Virus record (IMG/VR): IMGVR_UViG_3300006919_000392
Span: 1-25,458 of that record
DNA length: 25,458 nucleotides
From: a virus
Reading direction: 5' to 3' (one strand)
The position numbers were made by a program, and so were the translations under genes. Below, in pieces: positions 1 through 7,308 of the stretch (position 1 is the stretch's first letter; every line of letters begins with the position of its first letter). Under the pieces are notes generated by a model. The model did not search any database. It was not told where the DNA came from and worked only from the letters and a program-made list of their open reading frames with translations.

Positions 1-149
1 GGGAAAACAACTCCGTCAGTTGCTATTAAGGGTTTCAGAATGCCAGGCACGTTTGCGTTCTTATAAAGATAATAAGCATCATCGCCTAGTTTCATTCTTA
101 CACGCCAATCAGCGGCGGCGTTAAAGCCAGTTGTGTTATCTCCAGACAC
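1..149 (-). CDS. Partial virion structural protein (5' end only)
   Basis: The minus strand is open from a GTG at 149-147 to the window edge, about 49 codons, beginning MSGDNTTGFNAAADWRVRMK. A GGAG ribosome site lies about nine bases upstream of the GTG, while in-frame stops lie further upstream, so this start is the best choice. The segments DWRVRMKLGDDAYYLYKN and PLIATDGVVFP have the look of tail or baseplate structural proteins of marine T4-like phages. That is recognition from memory, not a motif proof. A GATAAATA late-promoter-like element reads toward it at 221-214. The rest of the gene is outside the window, so the exact role cannot be decided. Confidence 0.55.
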   Translation of the reverse strand, partial: MSGDNTTGFNAAADWRVRMKLGDDAYYLYKNANVPGILKPLIATDGVVF

Positions 150-213
150 TTGATAAATCTCCAGTCATTTTTATCCCAATATTCATGTGTGATAAATAGT
201 TTGCTACATGATA

Positions 214-221
214 TATTTATC
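214..221 (-). promoter_or_regulatory. Late-promoter-like GATAAATA
   Basis: On the minus strand 221-214 reads GATAAATA, one base from the T4 late consensus TATAAATA. It lies about 65 bases upstream of the GTG start of the minus-strand structural gene. A second GATAAATA on the plus strand at 191-198 has no obvious late gene to serve and may be chance in AT-rich DNA. Confidence 0.4.
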
Positions 222-256
222 GAAAGTGAAAAACCACTATTTTTTACCCGTTATAC

Positions 257-285
257 TTGCTACACACGTTAGCAATCTGTATAAT
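257..285 (+). promoter_or_regulatory. Sigma-70-like promoter for gp55
   Basis: TTGCTA (257-262) and a perfect TATAAT (280-285) are separated by exactly 17 bases, the classical host sigma-70 arrangement. The late sigma gene begins 51 bases after the -10 box. A host-type promoter makes sense, because the late sigma factor must be made before late promoters can work. Confidence 0.6.
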
Positions 286-336
286 AATCTCATACCAATC
301 TTGCAATAAGATTAACAACAACAAAGAGGAACTTTA

Positions 337-1278
337 ATGGCAGTTGCAAAAAAACCAGTTAACTATTTAAATAACAAAGACATACTAAAAGAAATTCACG
401 CAAGCAAAACTTCATATTGCTCGTTTACAAAAAAGGAATATCATCAATATGACATGATCATTGATGTCACTCCAGAGACTCCATTAGAGAAGTCTCTGCC
501 CATGTGTCTTAAGAAAACAAATATACAACAAGCAAAAGAAAATAAAGCGGCTAGGTTATCAGCAGAGCAAGGCCTGACAGGACAAAACAAAATTGACCCA
601 AAGACTATTGAAACCGACGGATTAATTTTTAGGGTAATGACCTGGGATCATATTCCATTGTCTAAAAAACAACCTAGAAAGGTTGTCAAAAAGAAAACAG
701 TAGTAGACATTATTGATTTTGAAGATGAGTTAGATCCAGCAGACAACTTGTTTGATGATTTAGAAGACAAGAAAACAAAGAAGGAAATCGATGATTTAGT
801 CCATGTTAAAGTTAATTTTCCTCCTTTTCAACATTATCGTTTAGATGCAGAAACTAACTCTTTAGTGTTAGTTGGCAAATCGCACTGGAAAGGTGGAGTC
901 AAAACTGGTGAGTTTACTACTAAAGCAGGTAACATCACTGACAAACTAGCACGTATGTATATTATGTTATGTGAAAAGTACGCCATGAAATTCAATTGGC
1001 GCGGTTACACATACAACGATGAAATGCGACAAAGTGCTATTCTTCAGTTGACTTATGTAGGCTTGAGATTTAATGAAGCCAAGTCAGCAAATCCATTCGC
1101 ATATTATACTGCGGCAATTACAAATAGTTTCTGTAGAGTTCTTAACTCTGAAAAACGCAACCAAAATATCAGAGACGATATTTTAGAAATGAACGGGTTG
1201 AATCCTTCATTTACTAGACAAATGTCTGGTATGAGTTTTGACAGTGCTACCAATCTAGCAGAGCAGGCAGAATATTAA
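337..1278 (+). CDS. 55: Late-transcription sigma factor, T4 gp55-like, with large insertion
   Basis: This is likely the phage sigma factor that directs host RNA polymerase to late promoters. The N-terminus KPVNYLNNKDILKEI matches the T4 gp55 start (KPKYNYVNNKELLQAI, from memory). From about residue 200 the protein resumes gp55-like sequence: CEKYAMKFNWRGYTYNDEM, then KSANPFAYYTAAITNSFCRV, matching the gp55 core with its NPxAYxT signature. Between these blocks lie about 150 residues absent from the 185-residue T4 protein, including a lysine-rich stretch, an acidic stretch (residues about 125-150) and an SHWKGG motif. An AGAGGA ribosome site precedes the ATG. The late-promoter motifs further along the window are its expected targets. 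Confidence 0.85.
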   Translation: MAVAKKPVNYLNNKDILKEIHASKTSYCSFTKKEYHQYDMIIDVTPETPLEKSLPMCLKKTNIQQAKENKAARLSAEQGLTGQNKIDPKTIETDGLIFRVMTWDHIPLSKKQPRKVVKKKTVVDIIDFEDELDPADNLFDDLEDKKTKKEIDDLVHVKVNFPPFQHYRLDAETNSLVLVGKSHWKGGVKTGEFTTKAGNITDKLARMYIMLCEKYAMKFNWRGYTYNDEMRQSAILQLTYVGLRFNEAKSANPFAYYTAAITNSFCRVLNSEKRNQNIRDDILEMNGLNPSFTRQMSGMSFDSATNLAEQAEY

Positions 1279-1292
1279 TTTATCCGTTTTGT

Positions 1293-1321
1293 TTGTATTA
1301 CGTTCTATTGTAAGTTACAAT
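1293..1321 (+). promoter_or_regulatory. Weak sigma-70-like promoter before gp47
   Basis: TTGTAT (1293-1298) and TACAAT (1316-1321) are 17 bases apart in the 68-base gap before gene 47. The -10 box is good (5/6) but the -35 box is poor (3/6). Genes 47, 46 and the radical SAM gene could be transcribed from here or by read-through from the gp55 promoter. Confidence 0.3.
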
Positions 1322-1346
1322 ATAGTATTAATATGGGTAAGTAGTT

Positions 1347-2363
1347 ATGGCTAATCTTTTTGATAAAGCGGCAGTTTTTACAGACATACACTTTGGTTTA
1401 AAAAGTAACAGTTTGGTTCATAACCAAGATTGTTCTAATTTTGTTGACTGGTTTATAGAAAAAGCAAAAAAGAACGATTGTGAGACATGTTTCTTTTTAG
1501 GTGACTGGAATCATCATAGATCCAGTATCAACATGCACACTATGCAGTTTGGTCTCAAAGCATTAGAGAAACTAAATGATGCATTTAACAAAGTGTATTT
1601 TATTCCGGGCAATCATGACCTTTATTATAGAGACAAAAGAGACATTCACTCAGTAGAATGGGCTACCCATTTACCAAACATTACAATTGTTAATGATTGG
1701 TTCGAAGAGGGAGATTGTGTTATTGCCCCGTGGTTAGTCAATGATGATTACAAGCAACTTAAAAAGAAAAAAGGCAAATATCTTTTTGGTCATTTAGAAT
1801 TGCCCTATTTCTATATGAATGCTATGATCGAAATGCCGGATCACGGAGAACTTAACACCGATTATCTATCACAGTTTGAATGGGCATTCTCTGGTCACTT
1901 TCATAAAAGACAATCACGCAAAAACGTTTGGTACATAGGTAATGCTTTCCCACACAACTATGCAGACGCAGGTGACGATGCCAGAGGTATGATGATTTTA
2001 GAGTGGGACAAAGAACCTGAATTTCATTCATGGCCAAATCAACCCAAATATAGAGTATACAAATTAAGTGAGGTTTTGGATAACCCAGAAGGCTTGCTTT
2101 TACCTGACAGTCATGTTAGAGTTCATTTAGATATTGACATTTCTTATGAAGAAGCCAACTTTATTAGAGAAACGTTAATACCAAAACACCAGTTGCGAGA
2201 AATGGCATTGATTCCGATTAAGTCAGATGAACATGCTAATGATCTTGCACCTGGTGAACTATCATTTGAAAGTGTGGATAGCATTATCATTGATCAAATT
2301 AAAAACATAGAAAGTGAATTCTATGATAAAGGTGTGCTATTAGAGATATATCAAAGCCTATGA
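1347..2363 (+). CDS. 47: Recombination endonuclease subunit gp47 (Mre11/SbcD family)
   Basis: This is the metallophosphoesterase subunit of the phage Mre11-Rad50-type complex, which processes DNA ends for recombination-dependent replication. The family metal-binding motifs appear in order: D13-x-H15 in FTDIHFG, G52-D53 in LGDWNHH, G88-N-H-D91 in IPGNHD, an FGH motif (FGHLELP), and G183-H-x-H186 in SGHFHKR. The length of 338 residues matches T4 gp47 closely. The stop overlaps the start of gene 46 as ATGA, so the two subunits are translationally coupled, as fits a fixed-stoichiometry complex. The ribosome site is weak (GGGTAAG). The family assignment is secure; activity is inferred from the family. 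Confidence 0.95.
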   Translation: MANLFDKAAVFTDIHFGLKSNSLVHNQDCSNFVDWFIEKAKKNDCETCFFLGDWNHHRSSINMHTMQFGLKALEKLNDAFNKVYFIPGNHDLYYRDKRDIHSVEWATHLPNITIVNDWFEEGDCVIAPWLVNDDYKQLKKKKGKYLFGHLELPYFYMNAMIEMPDHGELNTDYLSQFEWAFSGHFHKRQSRKNVWYIGNAFPHNYADAGDDARGMMILEWDKEPEFHSWPNQPKYRVYKLSEVLDNPEGLLLPDSHVRVHLDIDISYEEANFIRETLIPKHQLREMALIPIKSDEHANDLAPGELSFESVDSIIIDQIKNIESEFYDKGVLLEIYQSL

Positions 2364-4129
2364 TACAACTAAAGAATATTACACTAAGAAATTTTTTAAG
2401 TGTTGGGTCGGTCACACAAGCAATCGACCTGCACAACCAAGAACTTACCCTTATATTAGGTGAGAACTTAGACTTAGGTGGAGACGGTGCAAGAAACGGC
2501 ACAGGTAAAACTACACTAATTCAAGCCATTAGTTATGCACTATATGGTACTGCCTTAAACAACATCAAACAAAACAATCTTATTAATAGAACTAACGGTA
2601 AAGGCATGTTAGTGACATTAGATTTTGTTGTTAACGGTATAGAATATCGTATTGAACGTGGTCGTAAACCACACAGTTTAAAATTCTTTATTAATGGTCA
2701 CAATAACGAAGAAGATAATGAAGCCCAAGGTGAAAACAAAGAAACACAGGGTGTTATAGACAAGATTATTAATATTTCTCCTACAATGTTTAGAAACATT
2801 GTAGCACTAAACACATATAGTCAACCATTCTTAAGCATGACTCAAGGACAACAGCGTGATGTTATTGAGCAGTTGTTGGGTATTACATTATTGTCTGAAA
2901 AAGCAGAACAAATTAAGATTAAAATTAAAGCAAATAAAGAAGATTTGCAACAAGAAGAATTTAAAATCAAAGCCATAGAAGAAGCAAACAAAAGAATACA
3001 TGAACAAATTGATTCTTTAGTTAAACGTGCTAAACTATGGGATGCCAAGAAAAATGAAGATATTTTAAAGTTAAAAGAAGAACTAGAAGTACTCAAAACT
3101 TTGGATATTGAAGCCGAATTACTTGGCCACAAAGAACTTAGTACATACAATCAACGTAAGAAAGAACACGAAGATATCGATAAAACGATGCAAAGAACTA
3201 GGTCAGATTTAGATAAAGAATCTAAATCTGTTACTAAATTAGAAAAAGAAATTGAGACATTACGTACTAATAAATGTTATGCTTGTGGTCAAGATTTCCA
3301 CGATGATAGTCATGCTAACATATTGGTAGACAAAGAAAAATTACTAGAAGAAGCCAATGAACGCACAGTTGATTTAGCAGAATTTTATGTCGAATGTGAA
3401 AAAGAAAAAGAAAAGATCGGGGATATCGGGTCTTTGCCAAAACTATATTATGATACAGAACAAGAAGCCTTTGAACATAGAAATAAAGTAGATAATTTAT
3501 TACAACAAATCGATCAAAGAGAGAATGATACGAATCCGTATACAGATCAAATCGAAGATATGCAATCACAGGCGTTACAAGAAGTTAATTTTGATAAAAT
3601 AAACGAATTATCACGCATTGGTGATCATCAAAAATTCTTATTGGACTTGTTAACAAGTAAAGATTCATTTGTGCGTAAAAAGATTATTGATCAAAACTTA
3701 TCTTATCTAAATGGTAGGCTTACACATTACTTAGATAAGATGGGTCTACCACATCAAGTTGTATTCTTAAATGATTTGAGTGTAGAAATTACAGAGTTAG
3801 GCAGAGAACTAGACTTTGATAACTTGTCAAGAGGTGAGCGAAATAGACTGATCTTAGGATTGTCATTTGCATTCAGAGACGTGTGGGAAAACTTATATTT
3901 CCCAATCAATACTTTGTTTATTGACGAGTTAATTGACTCTGGTTTAGATACTATCGGTGTTGAGAATGCTATGGCTATTCTTAAAGATATGTCACGTAGA
4001 CGTAACAAGTCAATTTGGCTTGTATCTCACAGAGAAGAACTTGCAGGTCGTGTTCCAAGTGTTTTGCAAGTTGTTAAAGAAAACGGGTTTACTACATATA
4101 ACACTTCTAGGGAAATGGAACACTTATGA
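2360..4129 (+). CDS. 46: Recombination endonuclease subunit gp46 (Rad50/SbcC family)
   Basis: This is the SMC-like ATPase partner of gp47. The Walker A motif GARNGTGKTT is at residues 43-52. Two long coiled-coil arms flank a zinc hook CYAC with C306 and C309, followed by GQD. The ABC signature LSRGERNR starts at L489 and Walker B TLFIDELID includes D522-E523. The length of 589 residues is close to T4 gp46. It overlaps gp47 by four bases upstream and the radical SAM gene by four bases downstream, forming a tight three-gene unit. Together with gp47 it would resect DNA ends in the infected cell. Confidence 0.96.
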   Translation: MIQLKNITLRNFLSVGSVTQAIDLHNQELTLILGENLDLGGDGARNGTGKTTLIQAISYALYGTALNNIKQNNLINRTNGKGMLVTLDFVVNGIEYRIERGRKPHSLKFFINGHNNEEDNEAQGENKETQGVIDKIINISPTMFRNIVALNTYSQPFLSMTQGQQRDVIEQLLGITLLSEKAEQIKIKIKANKEDLQQEEFKIKAIEEANKRIHEQIDSLVKRAKLWDAKKNEDILKLKEELEVLKTLDIEAELLGHKELSTYNQRKKEHEDIDKTMQRTRSDLDKESKSVTKLEKEIETLRTNKCYACGQDFHDDSHANILVDKEKLLEEANERTVDLAEFYVECEKEKEKIGDIGSLPKLYYDTEQEAFEHRNKVDNLLQQIDQRENDTNPYTDQIEDMQSQALQEVNFDKINELSRIGDHQKFLLDLLTSKDSFVRKKIIDQNLSYLNGRLTHYLDKMGLPHQVVFLNDLSVEITELGRELDFDNLSRGERNRLILGLSFAFRDVWENLYFPINTLFIDELIDSGLDTIGVENAMAILKDMSRRRNKSIWLVSHREELAGRVPSVLQVVKENGFTTYNTSREMEHL

Positions 4130-5139
4130 GTTTAGCCCTGTGGCACTGGCACATTGAAATTAGTAGCAAGTGTACACTAAAGTGCCCTAGATGCCCTAGA
4201 CAAGAAGTACCAGATACACTTGTCAATACAGAATTAGATTTAGAGTTCTTTAAGAGAAACTTTCCAAAAGGGTTCATTACTAGAAATGTTGAAAAATTGA
4301 CATTTTGTGGTGATGACGGTGACCCGATCTATGCACATGATTTTATCCCTGTCATTAGATATTTTAAAGAAATTAAACCCACTATCGCAATTATTATAGT
4401 TACTAACGGGTCGTACAAAGCAGACGGTTGGTGGCAAGAACTTGCTGAATTACTAGATGAACAAGATCAAATACATTTTAGTATAGATGGATGGAACCAA
4501 GAAAGCAATAACAAATATAGAATAAATTCAAATTGGTCTAGTATTATCAGTGGTGCTACTATTATGGCACAACAATCAAATTGTTGGACTGTTTGGGACG
4601 CAATAGGTTTTAAATTTAACGAAGACATGTTAGAAGAAATGAAAACCTATGCTAAAGAAATAGGTTTCGACTCATTTCAATTAACAAAGAGTACAAAGTT
4701 TGGTGAAGTCTATGATCACTATGGGAAAGACGACCCTTTACAACCATCTGAAAAACTGATAGCATCTAGTCACCGATTTGAAAGAGAAGTATTTAAATTG
4801 TCTGACAGAAAGTTATTAGAGCCTTGGATGCGTACTAATTTAACTTTATTAAAAGTTGCACCTACAATAGGAAATGAGCGACCTTTATGTCACATAGGCA
4901 ACAAAGGCGCATACATAAATGCCAGGGGCGAATTTTATCCCTGTTGTTGGGTAGCAACACGATATGGTCACAATAACAAATGGCAAGATGTAGGCAAGAA
5001 ATATAGTCTACACAAAAAGAATTTACCCGAAGTTGTGAAGGAAGAATTTTGGAATGCCGAGTTTATACACGGTTCTTTTGAGTGTCAAACAAAATGCGCC
5101 CATTATCGTGTGACAAAAAATTATGCCACTGAGTGGTAG
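4126..5139 (+). CDS. Radical SAM protein with SPASM-like C-terminal cysteines
   Basis: The radical SAM CxxxCxxC motif is C16, C20, C23 in SKCTLKCPRCPRQ, near the N-terminus as usual. It is followed by a GDDGDPIYAHDF segment in the position of the family GGEP motif. Cysteines C255, C273-C274, C320 and C324 near the end suggest a SPASM or twitch domain carrying a second iron-sulfur cluster, as in enzymes that modify peptides or proteins. The start overlaps the gp46 stop as ATGA, so it is co-translated with the recombination nuclease genes. The substrate cannot be read from the sequence. It is much longer than the anaerobic ribonucleotide reductase activase NrdG of T4 (about 156 residues) and carries the SPASM part, so I do not call it NrdG. 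Confidence 0.85.
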   Translation: MSLALWHWHIEISSKCTLKCPRCPRQEVPDTLVNTELDLEFFKRNFPKGFITRNVEKLTFCGDDGDPIYAHDFIPVIRYFKEIKPTIAIIIVTNGSYKADGWWQELAELLDEQDQIHFSIDGWNQESNNKYRINSNWSSIISGATIMAQQSNCWTVWDAIGFKFNEDMLEEMKTYAKEIGFDSFQLTKSTKFGEVYDHYGKDDPLQPSEKLIASSHRFEREVFKLSDRKLLEPWMRTNLTLLKVAPTIGNERPLCHIGNKGAYINARGEFYPCCWVATRYGHNNKWQDVGKKYSLHKKNLPEVVKEEFWNAEFIHGSFECQTKCAHYRVTKNYATEW

Positions 5140-5156
5140 GGAGATAATTAATAGTA

Positions 5157-5738
5157 ATGCCATCACCATCTAAGAATAAAGGATCAGGATTTGAAAGAGA
5201 AGTTGCAAAATTTCTTAGTGATCTTTATGGAGAAAGTTTCATAAGGGCGCCCGGATCTGGTGCTTATGTCGGTGGCAAAAACCAAAATCGAACAGAGATT
5301 TTACACGAAGGACAGATCAGAAGTTTTAAGGGAGACATTGTTCCTGGACAAAGTTTTGATGCACTAAACATTGAGTGTAAATTCTATGCAGATTTCCCTT
5401 TTCATCAAGTTCTGTCAGGTTCTTGCAGACAACTTGAAGAATGGCTCGACCAGTTAATGGACGTGCATGAAGAGGGAGACTTTGACGTTCTCTTTATGAA
5501 ATTTAATCGTAAGGGGCGTTTTGTATGTGTGCCTAGTCGGTACACATTTGTAAGTGATCAATTCATGTACTATACCTCAGACAACCATGCTGACTGGGTT
5601 ATATTCAGTTTTGATCACTTTTTTGAATTTAACAAAGAACTATTTAAATCATACTCAAATAAAAGCACAGCAGACACCACGTCAAACGAAGCCGACACCA
5701 AGTCTATCTCAATAAAAACTACACCAGTAGATTATTAA
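5157..5738 (+). CDS. PD-(D/E)XK nuclease, Holliday-junction-resolvase-like
   Basis: The N-terminal KGSGFEREVAKFL with E13 and E15, then D60 in FKGDIVP and E73-C-K75 in LNIECKFY, spell the PD-(D/E)XK nuclease core in the order seen in archaeal Hjc-type resolvases. The final 35 or so residues are Ser/Thr-rich and probably disordered. A GGGAG ribosome site lies just after the previous stop. The gene follows gp47, gp46 and the radical SAM gene. In T4 a resolvase (gp49, endonuclease VII, an unrelated fold) trims branched DNA before packaging, so this enzyme may fill that place. That replacement is inference; the fold assignment is fairly firm. Confidence 0.75.
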   Translation: MPSPSKNKGSGFEREVAKFLSDLYGESFIRAPGSGAYVGGKNQNRTEILHEGQIRSFKGDIVPGQSFDALNIECKFYADFPFHQVLSGSCRQLEEWLDQLMDVHEEGDFDVLFMKFNRKGRFVCVPSRYTFVSDQFMYYTSDNHADWVIFSFDHFFEFNKELFKSYSNKSTADTTSNEADTKSISIKTTPVDY

Positions 5739-5754
5739 AACTTACATATAGTAT

Positions 5755-6196
5755 GGTCGTAATTTGTACTCGACCCTTCTTGAGGAACCCTATACGGGTA
5801 ACGGATCTGAAGTAGTGTGTTACACACAATATACCGAGGAGGCAATCGTTATGGTAGCGAACCTTCAATGAGTCTATATCTACTTTGTCTTGAGGATATA
5901 GAACATGCGTTGCTGAGAGATCATGTTTATTAATATGATTGGCTCAACTACAGCCCAGTAAACTTTACAGAGCAACCGGTAGCGATTGATTATAGTAACG
6001 TAATCAATCGGGGACAGACAACATGGATGACAGGGGGTAATGACCTGAACCGTGGTAGTGTTTGAATAGCACTACCATGGCTTCTAAAAGGTAATAAGAC
6101 TTCTTAAAGAACTGTTTAACACTGTATCCTAATAATATACCAAAAAGAAATTACGAATGAGCGAAGCGAATGAGTAATTAGGTCTCTTTAGAGACC
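5755..6196 (+). ncRNA. Candidate large structured RNA (no known family recognised)
   Basis: No gene-sized reading frame covers this stretch, yet it is crowded with perfect hairpins: GGTCG/CGACC (5755-5775), ACCC/GGGT (5787-5799), GTGTG/CACAC (5815-5827), TCTATATC/GATATAGA (5873-5902), AACATG/CATGTT (5902-5927), GGCT/AGCC (5941-5955), a 10-bp stem CGATTGATTA/TAATCAATCG (5983-6010), an 11-bp stem with one G-U pair (6050-6080), AATTAC/GTAATT (6149-6179) and GGTCTC/GAGACC (6181-6196). Two short motifs recur: TCTTGAGGA (5778, 5888) and GGTAGCGA (5853, 5978). It lies between convergent genes, so it is not an mRNA leader. The plus strand is assumed because the single G-U pair and the possible -10 box TATAGT (5747-5752) fit it. 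I did not recognise tRNA, tmRNA, RNase P or group I intron core motifs. Confidence 0.6.
6181..6196. terminator. Hairpin between convergent transcripts
   Basis: GGTCTC TTTA GAGACC forms a perfect 6-bp stem. It sits at the end of the structured region and 20 bases past the gp51 stop, so it may end transcripts from both sides. Neither strand has a proper T run after the stem, so it may instead be only the last helix of the RNA. Confidence 0.35.
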
Positions 6197-6216
6197 TCTT
6201 AATGAAATAATAAGAT

Positions 6217-6498
6217 TTAAAAGAATGGTAATTGGGTTTTCTTAGTTGTTTCCAAGTGATCTTCTATTAGTTTATTTATGGATTCTCTTTCATGTTGAGA
6301 CATGTTAAGGATATCTTCATAGGTAGCACCGCCACGCATATACCAGGACATAGTCAGAGCATTGGCTCTGATCGCCCTGACTTGTTCTTCATATCCTTTT
6401 AGTAACTTCCTAATCCCCTCAGGGTCGAGAGAAAGAAGCCTTACACGAAAAAATCTGAAGCGTTTAGTGTGAAAGGTTGCTCGTATTGATGTTGACAT
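6217..6498 (-). CDS. 51: Baseplate hub assembly protein gp51-like, probably made as a gp26-gp51 frameshift fusion
   Basis: The conserved part is YEEQVRAIRANALTMSWYMRGG followed by YEDILNMSQHERESINKLIEDH, which resembles gp51 of T4-like phages and, more loosely, the C-terminal half of frameshifted tail-assembly chaperones. T4 has gene 51 directly after gene 26, as here. The frame overlaps gp26 by 58 bases. The only upstream ATG (6498) lies inside gp26 with a poor ribosome site, and no ATG follows until the conserved MSWYMRGG. The frame is -1 relative to gp26 and passes through a slippery T TTT TTC. I infer that the main product is the fusion, with about 76 gp51 residues added after gp26 residue 276. 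Confidence 0.72.
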   Translation of the reverse strand: MSTSIRATFHTKRFRFFRVRLLSLDPEGIRKLLKGYEEQVRAIRANALTMSWYMRGGATYEDILNMSQHERESINKLIEDHLETTKKTQLPFF

Positions 6499-7274
6499 TC
6501 TTCACAAGTAATTTGTAGAGGCTTTATAGTGCTATCTGCTTTAATCTTGCTATGCCAATCTCTGATAGATTCATAAGTTTTAGTATCACAATTAGACAAG
6601 AAATCTTCAATATATTCAGGTTCTGTTACTTGTGCTGTGGGAGTTTCTACATATGCTATAGCCAATGCCAATACTTTCATTGTTAATGCAGTAATTTCTT
6701 TTAATGCAGATTGGCTCATTTTCATACGTTCATCAGGGTCTTTGATATCAGGCATGTTTTTGTATTTTGCTTGAATTTCAAATTGACCTAGACCTGCAAT
6801 ATTCATTTCTTTATACTTAAGTGGCTTAAATTTGATTTTTAGATCACCTAATTCTAGCAACGTATCATAGTCCCCTGGTTGAAGAGATCCTAATAGCATT
6901 TGCATGTTTACGCCATATGTTCCTAATGCGTTGCATTTAGTGCATTCAGATTCTACATCAATAGTATCTTGTCCACCTGCCGCTTTAATAGAAATAAGAA
7001 CAGTATCTAAATCATTACTCAACAGTTCCCACGGGTCTTTAATTGCTGGAATACAACTTCTAATGATTTCTACCATAGCCTCACCGTTAAACAATGAATC
7101 AGGTGTTTTAGTAGTAATTTCATCAATAGCAGTCATTGGATAAACGGGTAGTTCTCCTGATTCTGTCTTTTCGATAATATCATCAGGATAATTTTCAACC
7201 CCTGATGGTAACTTAATAAAAACAGCAGGTCTTCTAAAGTACTGTCTTAAGGGATTGTTATCAATTGTGGCCAT
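6441..7274 (-). CDS. 26: Baseplate hub / tail assembly protein gp26-like
   Basis: The 277-residue protein begins MATIDNNPLRQYFRRPAVFIKLPSG and resembles the gp26 baseplate protein family of T4-like phages. It has two paired-cysteine sites, ECTKC near residue 112 and CEEC near residue 258, which could bind zinc. A GAGGAA ribosome site stands six bases before the ATG. The gene is transcribed away from the large tape-measure candidate, and its late promoter would be CTAAATAC on the minus strand at 7336-7329. The last codons before the stop, GAT TTT TTC GTG TAA, contain a -1 slippery heptamer leading into gp51. By analogy with G/GT of lambda-like phages, the pair may act as tail-assembly chaperones; this is inference. 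Confidence 0.78.
   Translation of the reverse strand: MATIDNNPLRQYFRRPAVFIKLPSGVENYPDDIIEKTESGELPVYPMTAIDEITTKTPDSLFNGEAMVEIIRSCIPAIKDPWELLSNDLDTVLISIKAAGGQDTIDVESECTKCNALGTYGVNMQMLLGSLQPGDYDTLLELGDLKIKFKPLKYKEMNIAGLGQFEIQAKYKNMPDIKDPDERMKMSQSALKEITALTMKVLALAIAYVETPTAQVTEPEYIEDFLSNCDTKTYESIRDWHSKIKADSTIKPLQITCEECQHQYEQPFTLNASDFFV
6447..6453 (-). promoter_or_regulatory. Candidate -1 ribosomal frameshift site T TTT TTC
   Basis: Read on the minus strand, 6453 to 6447 is T TTT TTC in the gp26 frame, a textbook X XXY YYZ heptamer placed two codons before the gp26 stop. Slipping back one base gives TTT TTT CGT GTA AGG, which continues into gp51. A short CCCT/GGGG pairing lies downstream but no strong stimulatory structure is obvious. 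The predicted fusion has about 352 residues. Confidence 0.65.
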
Positions 7275-7308
7275 ATATGTTCCTCAAAAAATTATGGTAA
7301 TTTAAAAA

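Noticed and set aside
191-198. Plus-strand GATAAATA as promoter for gp55
   Set aside because: A better sigma-70-like promoter lies closer, and a late promoter before the late sigma gene would be circular; it is probably chance.
4126-5139. Anaerobic ribonucleotide reductase activase NrdG
   Set aside because: The protein is twice the length of NrdG, carries extra C-terminal cysteines of SPASM type, and no nrdD gene is nearby.
5741-6200. tRNA, tmRNA, RNase P or group I intron in the structured gap
   Set aside because: No T-loop GTTCGA pattern or cloverleaf, no tmRNA tag frame, no RNase P GAGGAAAGTC core and no group I P7-type core were found by eye. Only a covariance-model search can exclude distant forms.
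6904-7143. Plus-strand open frame inside gp26
   Set aside because: It lies wholly antisense within a well-supported gene, with no promoter or ribosome site and no motif.
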